Assembly: GCF_910594005.1 (NCBI RefSeq)
Contig: NC_057838.1
Location: 32,914,001 to 32,978,000, forward strand
From: Cervus elaphus
Lineage: Eukaryota; Chordata; Mammalia; Artiodactyla; Cervidae
Reading direction: 5' to 3'
DNA: 64,000 nucleotides
Shown here: piece after piece, positions 20,849 to 32,640 of the stretch
Position numbering within the stretch: the first letter of the stretch is position 1
How the letters are laid out: the number at the start of each line of letters is the position of its first letter
The notes under the pieces: generated by a model
Seen by the model: the letters and a program-made list of their open reading frames with translations, nothing else
What the model was told of the DNA's origin: nothing
The model's database searches: none
Program-made: the position numbers and the translations under genes

Positions 20849-21063
20849 TTGCACGTGTGCTCAGCCACTCAGCTGTGGCCGACTCCTAGCATACCCAGGG
20901 ACTGTAGCCCACCAGGCTCCTCTGTCCATGGGATGATTATCCCGGGAAGAATACTGGAGTGGGTTGCCATTTCCTCCTCCAGGGGAGCTTCTCAACCCAG
21001 GGACTGAACCCACATCTCCTGCAGCGGCAGGCAGATTCTTATCTGCACCATCTGTGGAGCCCA
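20849..21063 (-). mobile_element. Bov-tA/BovA SINE with diverged target duplication
   Basis: Reverse-complement SINE: gactgtagcccaccaggctc, gaatactggagtgggttgcc, ctgaacccacatctcctgca. The 16-base flanks at 20833-20848 and 21064-21079 match at 13 positions (CTGTGGG...GGTGC in both). Confidence 0.93.
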
Positions 21064-21079
21064 CTGTGGGGCCTGGTGC

Positions 21080-21530
21080 CTTTGCATAAAGTCTGGTCCC
21101 TGGAGCCAGAAGAAGACATGTTCATGCAGAAGAATCAGAGAAATTGAAAGTGACTGTTCATGCCCACTTCCACGTTAGCAAGCCCCCAAAGCGGTAATAA
21201 CTGCCAGACTCTCTGGAGAAAGAGAGAATGCCCATGCTCAAGGGACTCTGTGAATGGGCTCCCTGCACTCTCCCCATTCCAAAGGACCCAGATCAGCACA
21301 GGTGCAATGACAAAGGACGGATAGATACATTTAAAAGATCAAGACATAGAGCCCCTGGTGCCAATAGGGAGACTTTTCCAGTTTTCAGGCACATTTCGGA
21401 GAATCTGGGAAAATTGGTGGCCTGACAGCCATAAGTCACCTGGTGAACTGGTACTTATTACTATTGCTTAAAATTCTGTGTTAACATTTTGCTATGTATC
21501 TAAGCTGAGGCTGAGAGATCTTGCAAGATC
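21080..21530. other. Unassigned non-coding DNA
   Basis: No gene or repeat family recognised. The longest frame is 65 codons (21228-21425), with no known motif. Confidence 0.6.
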
Positions 21531-21545
21531 AAGAATATGAATAAA

Positions 21546-21704
21546 AGGATTTCCCTGGTGGTCCAGTGGTTAAGAAATCCATGCTTCCACAGCAAGGGAT
21601 GTGGGTTTTATCCTTGGTCAAGGAACTAAGATTCTACATGACATACGGAATGCAAAAATACAAAACAAAGCTACATCCATGTTATGACTTCCATAAAAAA
21701 AAAG
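21546..21704 (+). mobile_element. CHR-2-type tRNA-derived SINE with 15-bp target duplication
   Basis: Head aggatttccctggtggtcca and gtggttaagaaatccatgc, then tccttggtcaaggaactaag, ending in an A-rich tail with AAAAAAAAAG. The flanks AAGAATATGAATAAA (21531-21545) and AAGAATATGAACAAA (21705-21719) match at 14 of 15. Confidence 0.93.
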
Positions 21705-21719
21705 AAGAATATGAACAAA

Positions 21720-23496
21720 GAACACAAAGTTATATTTAAAGAAATGTTTTCTATGTATAATACATTATAATTCATGATCAGTGTTAAGGCTTCATCAATA
21801 AAGTTCTCCGAGCCTTGATTTAGTTGTATGAGGCTGTTTCCAAATGCATTTTGCCTGTAATAACATGTGGTAGCTTCTAATTTCCAAAGAATCACATAGA
21901 TAACTCGAAAGGCACAAATTCATGCTGATTTCATAAGTTGGCTCCAATATGACATAATCTTACTCTTTTCCATAAAGCTAATTCATTAAGGTAAAACTAA
22001 AAGTCATTCTGTTATTTTTGTTCTGCTTTTTGAGGTACATAAATCCATAGAAAAATAAAATGTCTTTTGTCTATGATATGTCCCTAAATATGATCATCTT
22101 GAACCCTCTAAGACATGACACAAGATAAAGTAGACAATAAGGTAAATGATGCTTGCAGACACAGCTCTGAGGTTTCATAACCGTGCAGCTCACTGACCCA
22201 GATAAACAACAGTCATTTGGATTTTGCTCCAAGAACTTTTCTTCTCTTTCTCTCCAGGGGCAAAAACTTATATGCATAAGAAATCTAATCACAACTTTAA
22301 AAACTGTAGACTTCACAGAGGAAGCAAAAATAAAGAGTATGAATACAAGGAAAGAGAGAGGAAGGCCTAGTAATGACAGCTGAGAATTGAATTCCCTAAG
22401 AAATTATCCAGTTAGGTCAAGATTTGTGGTTCAGTGTCAGTATCACCAGCCACCTTCTGCTGGGGACAACGGGCATTTGCCAAGATACAGACTGAGTGCT
22501 CTGTCTGCGCCCCCAAATAAATGCCTGCTCTCATCCCTGACAAATACACAACAGTCTTATTTTGAAAATGTTTCTCAAAGATGCAAGCTCTGTCCACAGA
22601 GAGGATCCCACGAGTATCAAGGATGTGTCTGTATTAAATGTTTATCTGTTTAAATATTTACAAGGCTCATACAAGGACTGCAAATCATGGAACAGGGCCA
22701 GCCTCATGCCACAAGCCATTCGTGTTCACAAAGATGTTTCTTAGAAAGACACAGAATACTTTCACTGAGACATAGGTATATGGAATCAATGTATCTCCAG
22801 GAGTAATTTGAAAGACATGGTGGGACAGTCGTGAACAGCCGTGATCAAAGAAAGCCATCAAGTTGGGCCATCTAATGAGAAAAAAAAAAAGGAATTTCTT
22901 CACTCTACAGTGAGATCTCCTCTACAACACAGACTCCTCAGTTACACAGTTGGGCAGATCTTGGAGCATCTTTATTCTCTGAACTCAGAGGACTGGTTGT
23001 GGGTAAGGACCACTGAGGGAGGATTAAAAAAGGGGGAAATGTCATCAAGCATCTCCATAAGCTTTGATACAATCTAACACCCTGATCCTATCAACTCATT
23101 CAGTGACCTAGAGACGGTGTGATCTCTCAACCCGTGAGTGTTTGTCCGTGCATCACCCACTGCATCATAGAAGGACATCTGTCATTAAGGACAGCTACAA
23201 TTACCGGCCCTGTCATCATCAAAACTCAAGCACATATGAAACCTCAGTTACCATTTTCCATCCCTACAAACCACCACAACACTGATGAACTCACTCAGAG
23301 ACCGTGTGGTACAATTGCATATGAGAAGCCAGCAACAGCAAAAAAAAAAAAAAAAAAAAAGTTCTCATGGAGAATGAATTAAGGGAGAAAATAAAACACT
23401 GTCTGGAGAGACGGAGAGAGCATAAGACACTGAGAACCTTGAAGGCCATGTGAAAAATGTTCTAGACTCTAAGTTGATTAGAAAAACCACTGAAAA
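21720..23496. other. Unassigned non-coding DNA
   Basis: No exon or repeat family is convincing. A poly-A run of 20 or more bases at about 23340-23360 may be the tail of an unrecognised retroposed copy. Frames are below 90 codons. Confidence 0.55.
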
Positions 23497-23656
23497 TCTG
23501 TTTGTTTATTTGGCTGTCTTGGGCTCAGTGGTTGTGGCCTGTGGGCCTAGTTGCTCTGCAGCATATAGGATCTTAATTCCCCAAGAAGGAATCAAACCTG
23601 CATCCCCTGCATTGCAGGACAGATTCTTAGCCACTGGACCACCAGGGAAGGCCCCA
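23497..23656 (-). mobile_element. CHR-2-type tRNA-derived SINE
   Basis: The reverse complement contains tagttgctctgcagcatata, ggatcttaattccccaag, caaacctgcatcccctgcat and the head ccactggaccaccagggaag. It retains part of the longer 3' body (gtggttgtggcctgtgggcc). Confidence 0.9.
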
Positions 23657-25799
23657 TAGAAGGGTTTAAAGTAGGTTGGTATCAGCTTCACAGATGACTG
23701 GTTGAAAGGAGAAGATGCATTGGGTTAGGGCCTCATGCACAAGATGACATCCCTCCTTCATGAAGCACATACCAAAAAGTGATGAACGTATTTTTTTCTG
23801 AGGGTCATCCCACCTCAACTGGAAATTCTATGAGGGCGATACCTCAAGTCTTAACCTCTGACCTCCTCATTGATGACCTAAATGAATACAACATAGCTAA
23901 TTGATGGATGAGCTGTTTACTCACTCACACAAAACATCTAAACGGGGGAAAGAGAAGGCTTAACTGTTTTCTCCCAAAGAAATAGATTCACTATACAATG
24001 AATCTGTTTGTAGACTTCTGAAGCCTTGGTCTCTAAAAAACCATTTTCTATTTTGAGATATCAAGTCAGGACAGAACCCATGATGTTTTACTCTCTCTGG
24101 GAAACTCTACCTTGAAGATAACCTTTCTTATGGTGTTTTCTCTTATCCTGCTGAGAAGGACCCTTCCTTTCCACTGCTTCATTAGTCCTATTCATGTCTG
24201 GACAACACCTCTCTCCACAACCAAACTGGAAGCAGGCTCTTTGGACCCCAGCTAGACTCCATCCTTGGTCACGATCCTTAAGAGCAAAATATTAGCAGGA
24301 ATCCTAAATGGGTTTAACCAGATTCCCCACTCTCAGTATCTGATCACCCTGCATATCTGATTGGATTCTTCATCCCTTCTCCCCCAACCCAGGAAATGTC
24401 TGATCATCCTGGCTGGCCTTTACCAAGAATCTGATCAAGTCAGTTTAGCCAAGATCTCATCTCTTACTGCTGCTTCCTCTTAGTAATTTTCCATCCATTG
24501 ATCTCTGTTCTGCTTCATGTCTATTAATTCCTCCAATTTCTCTCCCCTGCCTCAAAACCCCCCTGCACTAGTATGCACACTTGTCACAATATTCTCCCTA
24601 AAGAGAGTCTGCTTTTCCATTCTTTAACTGTGTCACAAAGACTTTTTTCATTATTAATATGTAAGAGGAGTTATTTTCAAAGGGCCAAGTCAAAACTTGC
24701 TCTCTAAGGAAAAAAAGTTCATAATTTCTGATGAGAAAATACTGGCCTGGAGGGACTGAATTTCGATACTTTTTAATATTAAGATGCATGTAGAATACAC
24801 TCTAACTAGAATCTTCAACTGAGATATTCTGAGCTCAGGATACGCTTAGCCCAATATCCTATACTGTCATCAACACAATATTCCCTATTCACTGAGAGCC
24901 TTAAGTGTAAACAACCAGTAAATATTTGTTGACAGTCAGAAACCTGGGAGATATAAAGCCTTTCAGCTATCACTGATAATCTAAATGAATATTTTATTTT
25001 CACAGACAGGGAAAAGAAAAGATACATTTCGAAAAGATACATTTCATAAAGATTCCCAACAAGACTTAAAGAGCAAACAAAAAGGGTTTCTGGTTTACTA
25101 TAAGGGAACTGAAATATTAAGTTAATGAAAACATCCTATTCGATGTAAAATTTTTTTCATCTATGTTTTTCCCTCTCAATGAACAAAGCTTATTTTCCTA
25201 TAGCATACAAATCCTTTACAAATGTCTTTTTAAGCATGCTAAAGCATAAAGATAAGGCCAAAAGTGAAAGATAAATGAGATTATAAGGAAATTAAAATGA
25301 AGAAAAAAAAATCTTGGACCAGAAAGATGTTATGATTTCAAACAGCTATGAAATCAATGGGGTGTTGAAGACACCCAAGGTCCTTATGTTCTGAAAAGAA
25401 TCATGAAGCTCAGTGTCCAACTCACTGTAACACTTTACTTTGGAATTCCCCATAGCAGAAACTTCTGTAAGCTACAAAAATTCTTTTGTATTTTAGTTTG
25501 CCATGGTACCCAAGTGTTCCAATGAAAAATGCCTACTATAGTTTTAGTAGCAGATGACCTCCACATCTTGGTCTGTTAATATGTTAAACTGAAGACCTAT
25601 CACAATGTCAGTCTTGACTACCTTTCATTTTGATAGGTGGCTTTTCAAGAAACATGCTAACCAATCCATTCACAGAGTTGACCAATCTGGGTCAGATTTT
25701 TCTGCCAATCTTTATCATACATTTTTAATAAAATAAACTATTTGAAAGACTTAGGATAACTGGAAAAACAAGTCATAAGAAGCAAAGAAATAAGAGGTT
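23657..25799. other. Unassigned non-coding DNA
   Basis: No gene supported. A pyrimidine-rich part (24150-24620) holds two similar segments starting TCTGATCACCCTG (24340) and TCTGATCATCCTGG (24401). It may be part of an LTR I cannot name. Confidence 0.5.
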
Positions 25800-26690
25800 T
25801 GGGATATTTTAACAGCTTTACTGAGATATAATTCAGATACTATACAAGTTACCTAAGTCAAGCATAAGATTCAGTGGATTTTCATATACTTGTGGAGTTA
25901 TGCAAACTTCCCCACAATTTTAGCACATTTTCATCACTTCAAAAAAGAAACCCAGAACCCTCAATTCCATTTGTCCCCCAGACCCTTGGAAATCACTAAT
26001 CTCTCTGCCTCTATAGATTTGCCTGTTCTATAAAAAGGATTATATAAATGTAGTCTTTTGTGAGTAGGGCTTCTCTGGAGGCTCATAAGGTAAAGAATCT
26101 TGCTTCAATGGAGGAGACAAAGGTTAGATCCCAGGGTAGTAAACATCCCCTGGAGGACGAAATAGCAACCCAGTACAATATTCTTGCCTGGAGAATCCCA
26201 TGGACAGAGGAGCCTGGGCTTCTAGGCTGCAGTACATGGGGTCACAAAGAATTGGACACGACTGAGCGACTGAAAACAAAACTCTACAAAGAGAATCATA
26301 TAAAATGTAGTCCTTTGTGATTGGCTTCTTTCACTCAGCACAATGTTTACAGGGATTATTCATATTGTATCAATAGCATGTATTAGTTCTTAATTCCCTC
26401 CTGTTGTCAATAATATTTCATCTGTTTCATGGTGGACATGTGCGTTGTTTCTACTTACGAGCTCTCATGAATACTGCTTCTGTGAATACTTATGTACAAT
26501 TATGGGTGTAGTCTCTTGGTTACATACCAAGGAGTGGAAATGTAGTCATATGATAACTGTTGATCATTTGAGGAACTGCCAGAGTGTTTTCCAAGATGGC
26601 TGCACTATTTTGCATTCCTACCAGATGTGTATGAGGAGGGTTTCAATTTCCCTATGGGAACTTTTAATTTCAATAACCCACATCCAATAT
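25800..26690 (-). mobile_element. Ancient L1M 3' region, interrupted by a SINE
   Basis: The plus strand reads as reverse-complement L1M: aacagctttactgagatata, ttcatcacttcaaaaaagaa, ctctagcctctatagatttg-like text at 26005-26020, then after the SINE tggcttctttcactcagcac, gtttacagggattattcat, gaggaactgccagagtg and ttttccaagatggctgcac. It is strongly diverged with no open frame. Confidence 0.8.
26064..26284 (+). mobile_element. Bov-tA SINE with a roughly 33-bp target duplication
   Basis: Head agggcttctctggaggctca, body catcccctggaggacgaaat and cccatggacagaggagcctg, tail gtcacaaagaattggacacg and actgagcgactg. Flanking copies of the host L1 sequence (26031-26063 and 26285-26320) align over about 33 bases with a few changes, much longer than the usual 7-20 bases. 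Confidence 0.92.
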
Positions 26691-27199
26691 TTGAAAACAT
26701 ATTAAAATGGAGTTTTAGATAATATTTATGTAAGTATGTGCCCAGAATTTTTTTCTTGGAACTCTGGACATCATATTTTTTCACCAAATCATAATTTTGC
26801 CTCCCTCTATTTTTTTTAATTTTTATTTATTTTTTAATTTAGTTATTTTATTATTATTTTTTTAATTTTTATTGTTGGAGGCTAATTACTTCACAACATT
26901 TCAGTGGGTTTTGTCATACATTGACATGAATCAGCCATAGAGTTACACGTATTCCCCATCCCGATCCCCCCTCCCACCTCCCTCTCCACCCGATTCCTCT
27001 GGGTCTTCCCAGTGCACCAGGCCCGAGTACTTGTCTCATGCATCCCACCTGGGCTGGTGATCTGTTTCACCATAGATAATATACATGCTGTTCTTTTGCA
27101 ACATCCCACCCTCACCTTCTCCCACAGAGTTCAAAAGTCTGTTCTGTACAACTGTGTCTCCTTTTCTGTTTTGCATATAGGGTTATCGTTACCATCTTT

Positions 27200-30100
27200 C
27201 TAAATTCCATATATATGTGTTAGTATGCTGTAATGTTCTTTATCTTTCTGGCTTACTTCACTCTGTATAATGGGCTCCAGCTTCATCCATCTCATTAGGA
27301 CTGGTTCAAATGAATTCTTTTTAACGGCTGAGTAATATTCCATGGTGTATATGTACCACAGCTTCCTTATCCATTCATCTGCTGATGGGCGTCTAGGTTG
27401 CTTCCATGTCCTGGCTATTATAAATAGTGCTGCGATGAACATTGGGGTGCATGTGTCTCTTTCAGATCTGGTTTCCTCAGTGTGTATGCCCAGGAGTGGG
27501 ATTGCTGGGTCATATGGCAGTTCTATTTCCAGTTTTTTAAGAAATCTCCACACTGTTCTCCATAGCGGCTGTACTAGTTTGCATTCCCACCAACAGTGTA
27601 AGAGGGTTCCCTTTTCTCCACACCCTCTCCAGCATTTATTGCTTGTAGACTTTTGGATAGCAGCCATCCAGACTGGCGTGTAATGGTACCTCATTGTGGT
27701 TTTGATTTGCATTTCTCTAATAATAAGTGATGTTGAGCATCTTTTCATGTGTTTGTTAGCCATCTGTATGTCTTCTTTGGAGAAATGTCTGTTTAGTTCT
27801 TTGGCCCATTTTTTGATTGGGTCATTTATTTTTCTGGAATTGAGCTGCAGGAGTTGCTTGTATATTTTTGAGATTAATCCTTTGTCTGTTTCTTCATTTG
27901 CTATTATTTTCTCCCAATCTGAGGGCTGTCTTTTCACCTTACTTATAGTTTCCTTTGTAGTGCAAAAGCTTTTAAGTTTCATTAGGTCCCATTTGTTTAG
28001 TTTTGCTTTTATTTCCAATATTCTAGGAGGTGGGTCATAGAGGATCTTGCTGTGATTTATGTCGGAGAGTGTTTTGCCTATGTTCTCCTCTAGGAGTTTT
28101 ATAGTTTCTGGTCTTACATTTAGATCTTTAATCCATTTTGAGTTTATTTTTGTGTATGGTGTTAGAAAGTGTTCTAGTTTCATTCTTTTACAAGTGGTTG
28201 ACCAGTTTTCCCAGCACCACTTGTTAAAGAGGTTGTCTTTTTCCCATTGTATATCCTTGCCTCCTTTGTCAAAGATAAGGTGTCCATAGGTTCGTGGATT
28301 TATCTCTGGGCTTTCTATTCTGTTCCATTGATCTATATTTCTGTCTTTGTGCCAGTACCATACTGTCTTGATGACTGTGGCTTTGTAGTAGAGTCTGAAG
28401 TCAGGCAGGTTGATTCCTCCAGTTCCATTCTTCTTTCTCAAGATTACTTTGGCTATTCAAGGTTTTTTGTATTTCCATACAAACTGTGAAATTCTTTGGT
28501 CTAGTTCTGTGAAAAATACCGTTGGTAGCTTGATAGGGATTGCATTGAATCTATAGATTGCTTTGGGTAGAATAGCCATTTTGACAATATTGATTCTTCC
28601 AATCCATGAACACGGTATGTTTCTCCATCTGTTTGTGTCCTCTTTGATTTCTTTCATCAGTGTTTTATAGTTTTCTATGTATAGGTCTTTTGTTTCTTTA
28701 GGTAGATATACTCCTAAGTATTTTATCCTTTTGGTTGCAATGGTGAATGGTATTGTTTCCTTAATTTCTCTTTCTGTTTTTTCATTGTTAGTATATAGGA
28801 ATGCAAGGGATTTCTGTGTGTTAATTTTATATCCTGCAACTTTACTATATTCATTGATTAGCTCTAGTAATTTTCTGGTAGAGTCTTTAGGGTTTTCTAT
28901 GTAGAGGATCATGTCATCTGCAAACAGCGAGAGTTTCACTTCTTTTCCTATCTGCATTCCTTTTACTTGTTTTTCTGCTCTGATTGCTGTGGCCAAAACT
29001 TGCAACACTATGTTGAATAGTAGTGGTGAGAGTGGGCATCCTTGTCTTGTTCCTGATTTCAGGGGAAATGCTTTCAATTTTTCACCATTGAGGGTAGTGC
29101 TTGCTGTGGGTTTGTCATATACAGCTTTTATTATGTTGAGGTATGTTCCTTCTATTCCTGCTTTCTGGAGAGTTTTAATCATAAATGGATGTTGAATTTT
29201 GTCAAAGGCTTTCTCTGCATCTATTGAGATAATCATATGGTTTTTATCTTTCAATTTGTTAATGTGGTGTATTACATTGATTGATTTGCAGATATTAAAG
29301 AATCCTTGCATTCATGGGATAAAGCCCACTTGGTCATGGTGTATGATTTTTTTAATATGTGCTGGATTCTGTTTGCTAGAATTTTGTTAAGGATTTTTGC
29401 ATCTATGTTCATCAGTGATATTGGCCTGTAGTTTTCTTTTTTTGTGGCATCTTTGTCTGGTTTTGGAATTAGGGTGATGGTGGCCTCATAGAATGAGTTT
29501 GGAAGCTTACCTTCTTCTGCAATTTTCTGGAAGAGTTTGAGTAAGATAGGTGTTAGCTCGTCTCTAAATTTTTGGTAGAATTCAGCTGTGAAGCCATCTG
29601 GTCCTGGGCTTTTGTTTGCTGGAAGATTTTTGATTACAGTTTCGATTTCCTTGCTTGTGATGGGTCTGTTAAGATCTTCTATTTCTTCCTGGTTCAGTTT
29701 TGGAAAGTTATACTTTTCTAAGAATTTGTCCATTTCATCCAAGTTGTCCATTTTATTGGCATAGAGCTGCTGGTAGTAGTCTCTTATGATCCTTTGTATT
29801 TCAGTGTTGTCTGTTGTGATCTCTCCATTTTCATTTCTAATTTTGTTAATTTGATTCTTCTCCCTTTGTTTCTAAATGAGTCTTGCTAATGGTTTGTCAA
29901 TTTTGTTTATTTTTTCAAAAAACCAGCTTTTAGCTTTGTTGATTTTTGCTATGGTCTCTTTAGTTTCTTTTGCATTTATTTCTGCCCTGATTTTTAAGAT
30001 TTCTTTCCTTCTGCTAACCCTGGGGTTCTTCATTTCTTCCTTCTCTAATTGCTTTAGGTGTAGAGTTAGGTTATTTATTTGGCTTTTTTCTTGTTTCTTG

Positions 30101-31014
30101 ATGTAAGCCTGTAATGCTGTGAACCTTCCCCTTAGCACTGCTTTTACAGTGTCCCATAGGTTTTGGGTTTTTGTGTTTTCATTTTCATTCATTTCTATGC
30201 ATATTTTGATTTCTTTTTTGATTTCTTCTATGATTTGTTGGTTATTCAGAAGCGTGTTATTTAGCCTCCATATGTTTGAATTTTTAACAATTTTTTTCCT
30301 GTAATTGAGATCTAATCTTACTGCACTATGGTCAGAAAAGATGACTGGAATGATTTCAATTTGTTTGAATTTTCCAAGACCAGATTTATGGCCCAGGATG
30401 TGATCTATTCTGGAGAAGGTTCCGTGTGCACTTGAGAAAAAGGTGAAGTTGATTGTTTTGGGGTGAAATGTCCTATAGATATCAATTAGGTCTAGCTGGT
30501 CCATTGTGTCATTTAAGGTTTGTGTTTCCTTGTTAATTTTCTGTTTAGTTGATCTATCCATAGTTGTGAGTGGGGTATTAAAGTCTCCCACTATTATTGT
30601 GTTACTATTAATTTCCTCTTTCATACTCGTTAGTGTTTGCTGTACATATTGTGGTGCTGCTATGTTGGGTGCATATATATTTATAATTGTTATATCTTCT
30701 TCTTGGATTGATCCTTTGATCATTATGTAGTGTCCTTCTTTGTCTCTTTTCACATCCTTTATTTGAAAGTCTATTTTATCTGATATGAGTATTGCGACTC
30801 CTGCTTTCTTTTGGTCTCCGTTTGCATGAAATATTTTTTTCCAGCCCTTCACTTTTAGTCTGTATGTGTCTCTTGCTTTGAGGTGGGTCTCTTGTAGACA
30901 GCATATATAGGGGTCTTGTTTTTGTATCCATTCAGCCAGTCTTTGTCTTTTGGTTGGGGCATTCAACCCATTTACATTTAAGGTAATTATTGAAAGGTGT
31001 GGCCCTGTTGCCAT
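27200..31014 (-). pseudogene. L1 ORF2 (endonuclease-reverse transcriptase), broken
   Basis: ORF2 normally nicks target DNA and reverse-transcribes L1 RNA at the nick. Its start is MATGPHLSIITLNVNGLNA at 31014. The endonuclease domain (29872-31014, 380 codons) keeps the visible catalytic landmarks LNVNGLN, LQETH, VGDFNTPL, RIDHILGH and FSDH, then stops at an in-frame TAG. The reverse-transcriptase domain follows: 29751-29272 (NKSPGPDGFTAEFYQ, ITLIPKPDKD, NYRPISLMN), a frameshift near 29310-29345, then 29311-28457 (SIDAEKAFDKIQHPF, GTRQGCPLSPLLFN, and the catalytic LFADDMILY). A TGA at 28457-28459 fits CGA decay. The last open piece (28441-27200, 413 codons) includes the cysteine-rich CWRGCGEKGTLLHCWWEC and ends at HIYGI. 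Few lesions mean it is relatively young but dead. Confidence 0.95.
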
Positions 31015-31065
31015 TTACTTTGTTGTTTTGGGTTCACGTTTATACAACCTTTCTGCATTTCCTTT

Positions 31066-31990
31066 CTAGAGAAGATCCTTTAGCATTTGTTGAAGAGCTG
31101 GTTTGGTGGTGCTGAATTCTCTCAGCTTTTGCTTGTCTGTAAAGCTTTTGAATTCTCCTTCATATCTGAATGAGATCCTTGCTGGATACAGTAACCTAGG
31201 TTGTAGGTTATTCTCTTTCATTACTTTCAGTATGCCCTGCCATTCCCTTCTGGCCTGGAGGGTTTCTATTGATAGATCAGCTGTTATCCTTATGGGAATC
31301 CCTTTGTGTGTTTTTTGTTGTTTCTCCCTTGCTGCTTTTAGTATTTGTTCTTTGTGTTTGATCTTTGTTAATTTGATTAATATATGTCTTGGGGTGTTTC
31401 GCCTTGGGTTTATCCTGTTTGGGACTCTCTGGGTTTCTTGGACTTGGGTGGCTATTTCCTTCCCCATTTTAGGGAAGTTTTCAGCTATTATCTCCTCGAG
31501 TATTTTCTCATGGCCTTTCTTTTTGTCTTCTTCTTCTGGGACTCCTATGATTCAAATGTTGGGGCGTTTCACATTGTCCCAGAGGTCCCTGAGGTTGTCC
31601 TCATTTCTTTTGAGCCTTTATTCTTTTTTCCTCTCTGCTTCATTTATTTCCACCATTTTATCTTCTATCTCACTTATCCTATCTTCTGTCTCTGTTATTC
31701 TACTCTTGGTTCCCTCCAGAGTGTTTTTGATCTCATTCATTGCATTATTCATTTTTAATTGACTTTTTTATTTCTTCTAGGTCTTTATTAAACATTTCTT
31801 GCATCTTTTCAATCTTTGTCTCCAGGCTATTTATCTGTAACTCCATTTTGTTTTCAAGATTTTGGATCATTATTATTATCATTATTCTAAATTCTTTTTC
31901 AGGTAGATTCCCTATCTCCTCCTCTTTTGTTTGACTTGATGGGCATTTTTCATGTTCCTTTACCTGTTGGGTATTTCTTTGCCTTTTCAT
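31066..31990 (-). pseudogene. L1 ORF1 (RNA-binding chaperone protein), broken
   Basis: In an active L1, ORF1 encodes the coiled-coil trimer that coats L1 RNA in the cytoplasm. Here the N-terminal part (31990-31745) has the start MKRQRNTQQVKEHEKC and the onset of a coiled coil (IQNLENKMELQINSLETKI). Its frame then fails near 31745. The C-terminal RNA-binding part (from 31467, MGKEIATQVQETQRV) shows TPRHILIKLTKIKHKEQILK and ARREWQGILKVMKEN, and ends at 31066. Between them an in-frame TGA at 31552-31554 replaces an expected arginine CGA codon, typical CpG decay. The ORF1-to-ORF2 spacing is normal. Not functional as it stands. Confidence 0.92.
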
Positions 31991-32640
31991 CTTGCTTAGA
32001 TTGCTGTGTCTGGAGTGGGCTTTCTGTATTCTGGAGGTCTGTGGTTCCTTTTTATTGTGGAGGTTTTACCCAGTGGGTGGGGTTAGACGATTGGCTTGTC
32101 AAGGTTTCCCTGGTTAGGGAAGCTTGCATCGGTGTTCTGTTGCGTGGCACTTGATTTCTTCTCTTTGGAGAGCAATGGAGTGCCCAGTAATGAGTTTTGA
32201 GATGGGTCTGTGTGTTAGGTATGACCTTGGGCAGCCTGTATGTTGATGTTCAGGGCTATGTTCCTGCGTTGCTGGAGAATTTGCGTGGTATGTCTTGCTC
32301 TAAAACTTATTGGCTCTTGGGTGGTGGTTGGTTTCAGTGTAGGTATAGAGGCTTTTGGACAGTCACTTATTACTTAAAGTTCCATGTATTCAGGAGTTTT
32401 CTGGTGTTCTCAGGTTTTGGGCTTAAGTCTCCTGCCTCTGGATTTCAGTTTTATTCTTCCAGTAGTCTCAGCACTCCTTTCAAAGACAATGGGCTGCTTT
32501 TCTGGGCGCCTGATGACCTCAGCTAGCGATCAGAAGTTGTTTTGTGAAGTTTGCTCTGCATTCAGTTATTCTTTTGATGAATTTGTAGGAGAGAAAGTGG
32601 CCTCCCCGACCTACTCCTCTGCCATCTTGGCTCCTCCTCT
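31991..32640 (-). promoter_or_regulatory. L1 5' UTR
   Basis: The region between the L1 5' end and the ORF1 start has the recognisable ruminant L1 leader text (read on plus: gttgctggagaatttgcgtg, tctggtgttctcaggttttg). It would hold the internal Pol II promoter of the element. No evidence of present activity. It is the only near-complete L1 leader in the window. Confidence 0.75.
32621..32628 (-). promoter_or_regulatory. YY1-like site at L1 5' end
   Basis: GCCATCTT on plus (AAGATGGC on minus), about 13-20 bases inside the L1 5' end, matches the YY1 core that in known mammalian L1s helps place the transcription start. Recognised by motif and position only. Confidence 0.6.

Larger units (their letters stand above)
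26834..32640 (-). mobile_element. Full-length ruminant L1 (L1_BT type), inactive
   Basis: The element reads right to left. The 5' end is at about 32640, with the L1 start motif AGGAGGAGCCAAGATGGCAG. A 5' UTR of about 650 bases follows, then ORF1 (31990-31066), a spacer of about 50 bases, ORF2 (31014-27200), and the 3' UTR and A-rich tail to about 26834. The total is about 5.8 kb. It sits in or beside the A-rich tail of an older L1 (32641-33062); TTTATTTATTTT occurs on both sides (26822-26833 and 32643-32654), but the site is low-complexity, so the duplication is not certain. In-frame stops and a frameshift make it immobile. Its 3' end is about 97 percent identical by eye to the truncated copy at 14556-15008. 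Confidence 0.97.

Noticed and set aside
27342..28289. Several plus-strand open frames of 75-114 codons
   Set aside because: Antisense shadows of L1 ORF2 on the minus strand.
31103..31762. 219-codon open frame on the plus strand
   Set aside because: It is the antisense shadow of L1 ORF1; its low-complexity hydrophobic translation mirrors the lysine/glutamate-rich ORF1 strand.
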